A stretch of 7,754 nt of DNA from Candidatus Fraserbacteria bacterium RBG_16_55_9 (lineage in GTDB: Bacteria > Bipolaricaulota > Bipolaricaulia > RBG-16-55-9). The stretch spans positions 7,113 to 14,866 of the forward strand of contig MFGX01000073.1 in NCBI GenBank assembly GCA_001778455.1. Reading direction: 5' to 3'. The position numbers and the translations under genes were made by a program. The notes beneath the pieces were generated by a model. It had not been told where the DNA came from and did not search any database. It was given only the letters and a program-made list of their open reading frames with translations. Below, piece after piece: positions 1-5,626 of the stretch (its first letter is position 1; every line of letters begins with the position of its first letter).

Positions 1-10
1 CTAGCGGGGG

Positions 11-568
11 TTGAGCCCTGATATCGGAGTGGTGAAAAAGCTTCGACCACGAGAGCTTCGCAAGCGCACGCCGACTCCTGAAGAAGTCGAAGAGATTCCT
101 CGTCAGCCGCTACTCTTTGTGTTAGACAATGTGCTGGACACGTTCAATGTTGGCGCGCTCTTTCGATTGGCCGACGCGGTGGCGGTGAAGAGAGTCTATC
201 TGTGCGATCAGACACCGACGCCTCCCAACCATCGCATTCATAGATCCGCTGTCGGGACAGAAGCATGGGTGCCTTGGGAGTACCGATCAAACACCGCTTC
301 GTTGATTACGGAGCTACGCGAGTTGGACCCGAAACTGAAAATCATCGCCGTCGAGCAGTATCCGGGGAGCGTCTCTTATGACCAACTTAAAATTTCTCTA
401 CCCGCGGCCATTATTGTTGGCCACGAGACGCGCGGGATTTCACCAGAAGTGCTCGCGCTCGCAGACGTAATCGTAGAGCTGCCGATGCTAGGCGTCACAC
501 GCTCGCTCAACGTCGTTGCCAGTGCTGCGGTCGTCGTCTACAAACTGCTCGAAGGCACTGATCTCTGA
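11..568 (+). CDS. SpoU/TrmH-family RNA 2'-O-ribose methyltransferase
   Basis: A 185-residue protein of the SPOUT superfamily that should transfer a methyl group from S-adenosylmethionine to a ribose 2'-hydroxyl in tRNA or rRNA in the cytoplasm. All three SpoU motifs are visible: motif 1 NVGALFR (residues 46-52, with the conserved N, G and catalytic R), motif 2 GHETRG (137-142), and motif 3 LPMLGVTRSLNVVASA (157-172), which forms the trefoil-knot cofactor site. The length equals that of the compact single-domain members, with no extra RNA-binding domain, so the exact target nucleotide cannot be read. The start is uncertain: an in-frame TAG lies at 2-4, and the candidates are TTG at 11 and GTG at 29 or 32; family similarity begins around KKLRPREL, so a GTG start is quite possible. 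Its end converges on the DinB-like gene with a 2-bp gap. The family call is firm, the substrate unknown. Confidence 0.9.
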   Translation: MSPDIGVVKKLRPRELRKRTPTPEEVEEIPRQPLLFVLDNVLDTFNVGALFRLADAVAVKRVYLCDQTPTPPNHRIHRSAVGTEAWVPWEYRSNTASLITELRELDPKLKIIAVEQYPGSVSYDQLKISLPAAIIVGHETRGISPEVLALADVIVELPMLGVTRSLNVVASAAVVVYKLLEGTDL

Positions 569-570
569 GT

Positions 571-1047
571 TCAATGCATCTCAAGGTCACCGTAAAGAGT
601 CTGGATGAAGTTGATCTGGCCGAGGTGATAGGTCGTGTTCCAGTAGTGAGCCATGGCAATGTCCGCCATGGACATCACCATGCCCTTCCCAAACGGAAGC
701 GCGATCTTCACGTCGAGGTCCTTATCGGGGAATTTCTTGATCACTTCAAATAGCCGCTCGCTGTTCTTTCGGCATACATTTTCGCACTCATCGATTGTCT
801 TCCAGGTTGCTCTCTCCGCTCGGGCTTTTTCCATCAGGTCTTTGTCAAACTGCGGAGGCTTGCGAGTCTCCAGCATGGACAGAAACCACGTGGGTGCCTG
901 GGCACACTCCTGAAGCTGATCCAGGGCGGAGCGCCCATTGTTCACGGGTTTCCACTCCAGTTTGTCCTTCGGGACTGCCCGCGCGGATCGAAAGAGATCC
1001 TCCATATTCCGCGACGTCATCTGAATCACTCGCTCCTGAAAATTCAT
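571..1047 (-). CDS. DinB-fold (DinB/YfiT superfamily) protein
   Basis: A 158-residue soluble protein with the four-helix DinB/YfiT-like fold. The C-terminal signature AHYWNTTYHLGQINFIQTLYGD (residues 133-154) contains two of the usual metal-ligand histidines, H134 and H141, in the family's HxxxxxxHxGQ context. The first ligand, normally a histidine in the second helix, is not present: the matching stretch reads SALDQLQECAQAP (40-52), with Glu/Cys there. Metal binding may therefore be altered or lost. Members act as thiol-dependent transferases or have no known role; no substrate can be inferred. The ATG start is supported by a GAAGGGGG Shine-Dalgarno on the minus strand, about 8 nt upstream. 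A TACAAT -10-like hexamer lies at 1069-1074 (minus), but I see no good -35. It diverges from typA and converges on the methyltransferase gene. Confidence 0.8.
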   Translation of the reverse strand: MNFQERVIQMTSRNMEDLFRSARAVPKDKLEWKPVNNGRSALDQLQECAQAPTWFLSMLETRKPPQFDKDLMEKARAERATWKTIDECENVCRKNSERLFEVIKKFPDKDLDVKIALPFGKGMVMSMADIAMAHYWNTTYHLGQINFIQTLYGDLEMH

Positions 1048-1124
1048 TCTGCGTACCCCCTTCTCTAAATTGTACCTTGTTTACACTCTGGCGGCACGAA
1101 AAGCCAAATCGAGGGGTCGGCCTG

Positions 1125-1155
1125 TTGGCGAACGCGTCCCTCTCGATGTTAAGAT
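1125..1155 (+). promoter_or_regulatory. Candidate sigma70 promoter for typA
   Basis: TTGGCG (1125-1130) could serve as a -35. It is followed after 19 bp by TAAGAT (1150-1155), which is preceded by TGT and so forms an extended -10 (TGnTAAGAT). The spacer is long, and the call relies mostly on the extended -10 and its position about 35 bp before the typA start. Confidence 0.35.
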
Positions 1156-1188
1156 AGATCTAATAATGAAGAAACGAGGAGAAACGAA

Positions 1189-3021
1189 GTGAGCACAACT
1201 GTGACGAAGACTCAGCAGATTCGTAACATCGCGATCATCGCGCACGTGGACCACGGCAAGACGACCCTGGTCGACGCGATGCTCCAGCAGACGCACACCT
1301 TCAATGAACGCCAAGAGATCGTCGAGCGTGTGATGGATTCGATGGATCTGGAGCGTGAACGCGGCATCACGATCAAAGCAAAAAACGCGAGTATTCAATA
1401 CCAAGGCGTGAAGATCAACATTGTCGACACTCCTGGACACGCCGACTTTGGCGGCGAGGTCGAAAGAACGCTTCGCATGGTCGACGGCGTCTTGCTTCTG
1501 GTAGATGCCAAAGAAGGCCCCATGCCTCAGACGAAGTTCGTCCTACGCAAGGCCCTCACTTTGGGTCATCGTGCGATCGTCGTCATCAATAAAGTGGATC
1601 TTCTCAATGCGCCCATCAGCGAGGTCGCCGAACAGACGTTTCACCTCTTCTACGAGCTTGGGGCCACGGATGAACAGCTCGACTTTCCCATCGTCTATAC
1701 GAGTGCCGTCGCGGGCACGGCCACTCTCGACATGAGCAAGCCCAGCACCGACCTGACACCGCTCTTCGAGACCATTCTGAAGAGAATCCCTGAGCCTGAG
1801 ATTCTGGCCGAAGAGCCGATGCACATGCTGGTCCTGGCGCTGGATTACAACCCCTACAAGGGGAAGATCGGGATTGGAAAACTCGAAGCGGGGGCTATAC
1901 GACGCGGTCAGAAAGTCTTACAGATCAAGGCCGACGGCAGCGAACATCTGCAGACGGTCACGGATCTATTGGTCTTTAAGGGACTTCAGCGTCAGCCGGT
2001 CGAAGAAGTTCACGCAGGCGAGATTGTAGCGGTTGCGGGCATCGAGGACATCAGCATCGGCGAGACGATTACCGACGCCGAGAACCCGAAGCGTATGCTG
2101 CCCGTGGATATCGATGAGCCGACCATGCAGATGACCTTCGGTGTGAACACCAGCCCCTTTTCCGGTCGCGACGGACAACCGACGACCTCGCGCATGTTGC
2201 GGGAGAGGCTCCTCAAAGAGTGCGAAACGAACGTCAGTTTGCGTGTGGAAGAGACGAGCAGTGCCGACCAATTCCTGGTCGCTGGGCGTGGCGAGCTGCA
2301 CTTGGCTATCTTGATTGAGACGATGCGTCGCGAGGGTTTTGAAATGCAAATCTCGCAGCCGGTGGTATTGCTTAAAGACATCAACGGCGTCCAGATGGAG
2401 CCGGTCGAAATTGTCTCGATCGAAGTGCCGAGTCAGTTCAGCGGCGTCATCATGGAAGAGCTGGGGCGGCGTCGTGGCGTATGGCAAGGAATGCACGAGA
2501 CAGCGCATGGGGCACTGCACTACACGTTCCTGGTCGCGACGCGCAATCTCTTTGGGCTGAAGAACTTACTGCTGTCGCGTACGAACGGCACCATCATCGT
2601 GCATCATCGCTTTGAGTCGTATGAGCCCGTTACGAGCAAACCCATGGAGCGGACACACGGCTCACTCGTCTCGATGATGGCAGGCATGACGACGGCCTAT
2701 GCGCTCAACAACATCCAAGAGCGTGGGGCACTCTTCGTGGGGCCAGGCATCCAAGTCTATGAGGGCATGGTGCTCGGGCAGAGCTCACGCAACAATGACC
2801 TTGAGGTGAACCCAGCGAAGGGCAAGAAATTGTCGAACATGCGTGCGGCGGGCTCAGACGAGCTGATCGTGCTGGCTCAGCCGATGCAGATGACGCTCGA
2901 AATAGCGCTGGAGTACATCGGTCCGGATGAACTGGTCGAGGTGACGCCAAAGAACATCCGAATTCGCAAGCACTATTTGACGAAGAACGAGCGTGAGCGA
3001 ATGGCGAAACGTCAAAGCTAG
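1189..3021 (+). CDS. typA: Ribosome-associated translational GTPase TypA/BipA
   Basis: A 610-residue GTPase, the usual TypA length, that binds the 70S/50S ribosome and supports subunit assembly and stress or cold adaptation. The GTP motifs are intact: G1 AHVDHGKTT (18-26), G2 RGITI (58-62), G3 DTPGH (80-84), G4 NKVD (134-137) and G5 TSA (171-173). TypA-type sequence follows, including PMPQTKFVLRKAL and ATDEQLDFPIVY, then the TypA-specific C-terminal domain with GKKLSNMRA (545-553) and ELVEVTPKNIRIRKHYLTKNERER (581-604). The GTG start has GAGGAG (1176-1181) 7 nt upstream. One region is atypical: residues 453-467 read NLFGLKNLLLSRTNG where most TypA proteins have a GLIG(F/Y)RxEFLTDTRG-like motif. 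Its 3' end is echoed by a decayed copy at 3921-3987. The assignment is secure; subfamily membership is not. Confidence 0.96.
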   Translation: MSTTVTKTQQIRNIAIIAHVDHGKTTLVDAMLQQTHTFNERQEIVERVMDSMDLERERGITIKAKNASIQYQGVKINIVDTPGHADFGGEVERTLRMVDGVLLLVDAKEGPMPQTKFVLRKALTLGHRAIVVINKVDLLNAPISEVAEQTFHLFYELGATDEQLDFPIVYTSAVAGTATLDMSKPSTDLTPLFETILKRIPEPEILAEEPMHMLVLALDYNPYKGKIGIGKLEAGAIRRGQKVLQIKADGSEHLQTVTDLLVFKGLQRQPVEEVHAGEIVAVAGIEDISIGETITDAENPKRMLPVDIDEPTMQMTFGVNTSPFSGRDGQPTTSRMLRERLLKECETNVSLRVEETSSADQFLVAGRGELHLAILIETMRREGFEMQISQPVVLLKDINGVQMEPVEIVSIEVPSQFSGVIMEELGRRRGVWQGMHETAHGALHYTFLVATRNLFGLKNLLLSRTNGTIIVHHRFESYEPVTSKPMERTHGSLVSMMAGMTTAYALNNIQERGALFVGPGIQVYEGMVLGQSSRNNDLEVNPAKGKKLSNMRAAGSDELIVLAQPMQMTLEIALEYIGPDELVEVTPKNIRIRKHYLTKNERERMAKRQS

Positions 3022-3053
3022 AGTTGATACCGAAATTAGTGCTGGGTTTCCTT

Positions 3054-3827
3054 TCAGGGGAGAGAGAGCACCCTAACCTCGATTCCTGAACCTCTGAGAA
3101 GTTCTGCCACTATATTGGGGTCTGAATTGCCCTGGTGGTACGGTATCACGACGTGGGGGAAGATCACCTTGATGCACCCAACCGCTTCCTCCGGGGGCAT
3201 GGTGTAGGGAAGGTTGATGGGGATGAAGGCGACATCGATGCCTCCTAAGCTTGCCATCTCCGGAATACATTCCGTATCTCCCGCGATGTACATGCGCTTC
3301 TCCCCAAAGGTGGCCACATAGCCATTGCCCCATCCCTGGGGATGGAACTTGACCCCAGGCTCGCGCTCTCGAACCAGATTGTAAGCGGCGATGGCTTTGA
3401 CATGAATCTCGTCTATCTCCGCTTCAATGCCATTCTCCAGGGCCACGATGCGTTCATAGCCCAGGTCTTTGAGCTTGCCTGCGGATTCAGGATCAGCGAT
3501 GAATTGGGTTGCGCTGTTTGCAATGGCCTTGATGGCCACTGAATCCAGATGGTCGCGGTGGTTATGGGTAATCCATATCTGATCTGCCTTTGGGAGGGCC
3601 GCATAATCCGCTACACTGGAATAGGGATCGACATGGATGACCTTGTTCCCGAAGTTGATCACCAAAGAACCGTGTCCAATTGCTGTGATCTCAGTGGGAC
3701 CTTTAGAGGACTCGATTCCTATGGTATTCCCTTGATTTCTAGAGCTGACTTGCGGCTGCACGTCGATTGGGAAACTTAGGGCCAATAGAGCGCTGACGAT
3801 TATGATGATCCACGGTAGTATTCTCAT
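3054..3827 (-). CDS. Secreted metallo-beta-lactamase-fold hydrolase, UlaG-like
   Basis: A 257-residue protein with an N-terminal hydrophobic signal segment (residues 5-20, WIIIIVSALLALSF) and a mature MBL domain. The metal-site residues are present: HNHRDH (H88, H90, D92, H93), the GDTE aspartate D184, and H231 in PYHQG. H162 in FHPQGWGNGY is characteristic of the UlaG/UPF0173 branch. Members are metal-dependent hydrolases, UlaG being an L-ascorbate-6-phosphate lactonase; the substrate here cannot be deduced, and an exported location is unlike UlaG itself. The ATG start is well supported by GGAGG on the minus strand (3836-3840), 8 nt upstream. The gene converges on typA with a 32-bp gap and is flanked on its other side by a relic of the typA tail, so it may have arrived by insertion. 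Confidence 0.88.
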   Translation of the reverse strand: MRILPWIIIIVSALLALSFPIDVQPQVSSRNQGNTIGIESSKGPTEITAIGHGSLVINFGNKVIHVDPYSSVADYAALPKADQIWITHNHRDHLDSVAIKAIANSATQFIADPESAGKLKDLGYERIVALENGIEAEIDEIHVKAIAAYNLVREREPGVKFHPQGWGNGYVATFGEKRMYIAGDTECIPEMASLGGIDVAFIPINLPYTMPPEEAVGCIKVIFPHVVIPYHQGNSDPNIVAELLRGSGIEVRVLSLP

Positions 3828-3920
3828 CGCACTGACCTCCTTGATCTTCTAGCCTACACACGGTCAGGCTTTCTTGCCACTGAGTGCGACGCTATAGCGA
3901 TTTGTCCGTGCGCTGCTCTA

Positions 3921-3987
3921 AACATAAGATAGCTGGCATCTGCTGTCGAAGAACGAGCGCGAGAGGGTGGCGAAGAAAGCATCCTGA
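3921..3987 (+). pseudogene. Decayed duplicate of the typA 3' end
   Basis: Codons 3946-3987 read SKNERERVAKKAS-stop, matching the end of the live typA, TKNERERMAKRQS-stop. The DNA CGAAGAACGAGCG is identical at 2981-2993 and 3947-3959, and 24 of 29 bases match across 2981-3009 versus 3947-3975. Just upstream, AAC ATA AGA corresponds to the Asn-Ile-Arg codons of typA, but two single-base gaps are needed to stay aligned up to the HLL/HYL stretch. The in-frame upstream codon at 3925-3927 is a stop. Weaker resemblance may extend back to about 3870. No start, GTPase domain or body is present, so this is a relic of a diverged typA copy. The differences are partly synonymous or conservative, suggesting both tails were once selected as protein. 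Confidence 0.62.
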
Positions 3988-4028
3988 ACGCCAACTAAGC
4001 CAGTGTCCCTCTGACGGATGTCCGGTAT

Positions 4029-4046
4029 TGGCTGGAATAACAGCCA
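4029..4046. repeat. Short perfect hairpin (inverted repeat)
   Basis: TGGCTG pairs with CAGCCA around a GAATAA loop, giving a perfect 6-bp stem. There is no U-tract directly after it, so terminator function is not obvious. Confidence 0.45.
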
Positions 4047-4055
4047 TGTAAGAGA

Positions 4056-4082
4056 TGTCGCCATTTTCCTACAAAGGCGACA
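4056..4082. repeat. 7-bp inverted repeat, possible weak terminator
   Basis: TGTCGCC (4056-4062) is perfectly complementary to GGCGACA (4076-4082) around a 13-nt loop whose ends can add two A-T pairs after one mismatch. A T-rich but interrupted stretch (ATTTCTTACTGTTT) follows. It lies about 70 bp after the stop of the typA relic and could be that gene's original terminator. Confidence 0.4.
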
Positions 4083-4259
4083 GTCATTTCTTACTGTTTG
4101 CAGCACGTAGCCTGATAGGAGTAGACTGGCCAGCGCGGAATACGAAAGCGAGTGGAGGAAGGTGAGGTTTTCGTTGAATAGGTTTCACAAACTTATCGGT
4201 CAGGTTATCGTGAACTACACGCAAAAACGACCCGATCGAAATAATCTTCAAGAAGACTT

Positions 4260-5237
4260 ATGAGAGCGATCGTATACACAGAATACGGACCCCCAGATGT
4301 TCTTCAGTTCACGGAGGTAGCAAAACCTACCCCCAAGGACAATGAAGTTTTGATAAAAGTTCACGCGGCATCCGTGAATGCACTTGACTGGCGCCTCATG
4401 AGGGGTAAGCCGTTGTTTACCCGCCCAATGATGGGGGGGCTGCGCAAACCAAAGACCACACGACCAGGCGTTGATGTGGCGGGCCAGGTCGAAGCGGTTG
4501 GCAGGAGCGTAACTCAGTTCAAACCAGGCGACGAGGTGTTCGGCTCGTGCCGTGGGGCCTTTGCCGAGTATGTGTGTTCCACTGAAGATAGATTGGCACT
4601 GAAGCCAGCCAACATTTCGTTTGAGGACGCAGCAGCCGTACCATTGGCGGCAATCACTGCCCTTCAGGGTCTTCGTGATAAGGGACAGATCCAGCGAGGC
4701 CACAAGGTTCTGGTTGATGGCGCGTCTGGTGGTGTGGGTACATTTGCGGTCCAGATTGCCAAGTCGTTCGGGGCTGAAGTCACTGCCGTGTGCAGCACAA
4801 GGAATGTGGACACGGCGCGATCGATTGGCGCAGACCACGTGATTGATTACACGCGAGAAGATTTCACGCGGAGCGGGCAGCGATACGACCTGATCTTTGC
4901 TGCGAACGCCTATCATTCGATTTTCGATTACAGGCGTGCGCTCGGTCAGAACGGAACTTATGTCATGGCTGGAGGTGGTTGGGCTCAAATTCTCCAAGCT
5001 ATGCTACTGGCACCATTACTTTCACGGATTGGAAGTAAGAAGATGCGTTTCTTTATGGCGAAGAGAATCAAGACGGATTTGGTTCTGCTGAAAGATTTTC
5101 TTGCAGCCGGAAAGATTGTACCCGTCATAGATAGACGTTACCCGTTAAGCGACGTGGCTGAAGCTATCCGGTATCTGCAAGAAGAACACGCTCGAGGAAA
5201 AGTAGTAATAACGATGGAGCATCGTAGCGAAACCTAA
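4260..5237 (+). CDS. Zinc-independent NADPH:quinone oxidoreductase-like MDR enzyme
   Basis: A 325-residue full-length medium-chain dehydrogenase/reductase of the quinone oxidoreductase/zeta-crystallin type, expected to reduce quinones or activated alkenes with NADPH in the cytoplasm. The N-terminal GroES-like domain begins MRAIVYTEYGPPDVL, followed by HAASVNALDW (35-44) and VDVAGQVEAVG (71-81). The Rossmann cofactor loop is GASGGVG (154-160), and R181 in CSTRN is placed to bind the NADPH phosphate. The catalytic- and structural-zinc cysteines of alcohol dehydrogenases are absent. The start has only a weak AGAAG a few bases upstream, and no promoter is visible. The TAA stop (5235-5237) lies inside the left core box of an integron attC site, the arrangement expected of a mobile gene cassette. 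The family is certain; the substrate is not. Confidence 0.92.
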   Translation: MRAIVYTEYGPPDVLQFTEVAKPTPKDNEVLIKVHAASVNALDWRLMRGKPLFTRPMMGGLRKPKTTRPGVDVAGQVEAVGRSVTQFKPGDEVFGSCRGAFAEYVCSTEDRLALKPANISFEDAAAVPLAAITALQGLRDKGQIQRGHKVLVDGASGGVGTFAVQIAKSFGAEVTAVCSTRNVDTARSIGADHVIDYTREDFTRSGQRYDLIFAANAYHSIFDYRRALGQNGTYVMAGGGWAQILQAMLLAPLLSRIGSKKMRFFMAKRIKTDLVLLKDFLAAGKIVPVIDRRYPLSDVAEAIRYLQEEHARGKVVITMEHRSET

Positions 5238-5303
5238 CAACGCCTTGCACCCGACCGCCTCCTCGCTTCGCTCATCGGCGGCGGGTGAAGGCGAGCGTTA
5301 GGC
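5232..5303 (+). mobile_element. Integron attC recombination site (59-base element)
   Basis: The 72-bp element has a left core box ACCTAAC (5232-5238; consensus RYYYAAC) and a right core box GTTAGGC (5297-5303; consensus GTTRRRY), complementary at 6 of 7 bases. Inside, CGCCTT (5241-5246) pairs with AAGGCG (5288-5293), CACCCG (5248-5253) with CGGGTG (5282-5287), and CCGCC (5255-5259) with GGCGG (5277-5281). G5247 and A5254 are left bulged on one arm, as the extrahelical bases of attC sites are. Unpaired spacers AA and AGC separate the core boxes from the stem, and a 17-nt terminal loop closes it. The preceding gene's stop codon overlaps the left core box, which is typical of cassettes. No integron integrase or attI is seen in the window. 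Confidence 0.87.
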
Positions 5304-5574
5304 GCCATCCACCCCCGTTTTGCGACATCTCCAGTTTGCACTATGACCCCAGTGTTGAGAGAAGTGGCTTGCCGTATGCAGTTTCCCCGATTTCGCACTT
5401 CCCACGGTTTGCGACACTCATGTCCCATTTTATGCCAATTGCGCCACAACTTGATGACAGCTGGACATGCGCAACGAGCACAAGGGAGCCTATAACACAC
5501 TTTGATTATGGTGTTACTGTCTCAAAGTGATGAATGATGGGACACGGAAGCTGGATACACTCCTTCCGAGAAGA
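5304..5574. other. Gene-poor interval with degenerate repeats
   Basis: I see no convincing gene in this stretch; the open frames are short, start or run within the attC, and match nothing I recognise. TTTGCGACA occurs at 5319-5327 and 5408-5416, with looser relatives TTTGCAC (5335-5341) and TTTCGCAC near 5392-5399. TGTCCCAT (5421-5428) is an inverted repeat of ATGGGACA (5537-5544). This may be the relic of an insertion-sequence terminus, without a transposase. Confidence 0.5.
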
Positions 5575-5604
5575 TTGACAGCCCCTCACGAGACTCCCTA
5601 CAAT
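5575..5604 (+). promoter_or_regulatory. Near-consensus sigma70 promoter of the barrel/peptidase operon
   Basis: The perfect -35 hexamer TTGACA (5575-5580) and -10 hexamer TACAAT (5599-5604) are separated by 18 bp. Transcription should start near 5611, giving a leader of only about 15 nt before the ATG at 5627. This excludes the upstream ATG at 5603, which lies inside the -10 box. Confidence 0.8.
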
Positions 5605-5610
5605 GCATCC

Positions 5611-5617
5611 AAGGGGG
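5611..5617 (+). promoter_or_regulatory. Ribosome binding site that sets the barrel-protein start
   Basis: AAGGGGG sits 9 nt before ATG 5627 and 6 nt before GTG 5624. It falls at or just after the predicted transcript start and favours one of these two over the earlier ATG at 5603. Confidence 0.6.
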
Positions 5618-5626
5618 AATGCGGTG

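Larger units (their letters stand above)
3988..4259. other. Non-coding interval between the typA relic and the oxidoreductase
   Basis: I see no credible gene here on either strand. The interval holds two neighbouring inverted repeats (4029-4082), listed separately, and no clear sigma70 promoter for the oxidoreductase. GTTGAAT at 4173-4179 fits the integron core consensus GTTRRRY and is the only match in the interval, but it could be chance. Confidence 0.6.

Noticed and set aside
1966..2520. A 184-codon minus-strand frame inside typA
   Set aside because: It is antisense to conserved TypA sequence and shows no domain features.
3039..3071. GTGCT/AGCAC pairing between the typA and hydrolase ends as a bidirectional terminator
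   Set aside because: Only five base pairs around a 23-nt loop and no T-tract; not distinguishable from chance.
3918..4106. A short minus-strand frame over the typA relic and the hairpins
   Set aside because: It has no recognisable motif or ribosome site, and the plus strand at the same place matches the typA end.
4174..4210. TTGAAT followed by TTATCG as a promoter for the oxidoreductase
   Set aside because: The two possible spacings are about 13 and 25 bp, both wrong for sigma70.
4248..4997. A 249-codon open frame on the minus strand
   Set aside because: It lies antisense to the clearly homologous oxidoreductase gene, matches no family I know, and has no ribosome site; it is a shadow frame.
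5234..5530. Short frames on both strands starting or ending within the attC
   Set aside because: Their sequence is largely the translated palindrome plus low-complexity residues; no ribosome site or family resemblance.
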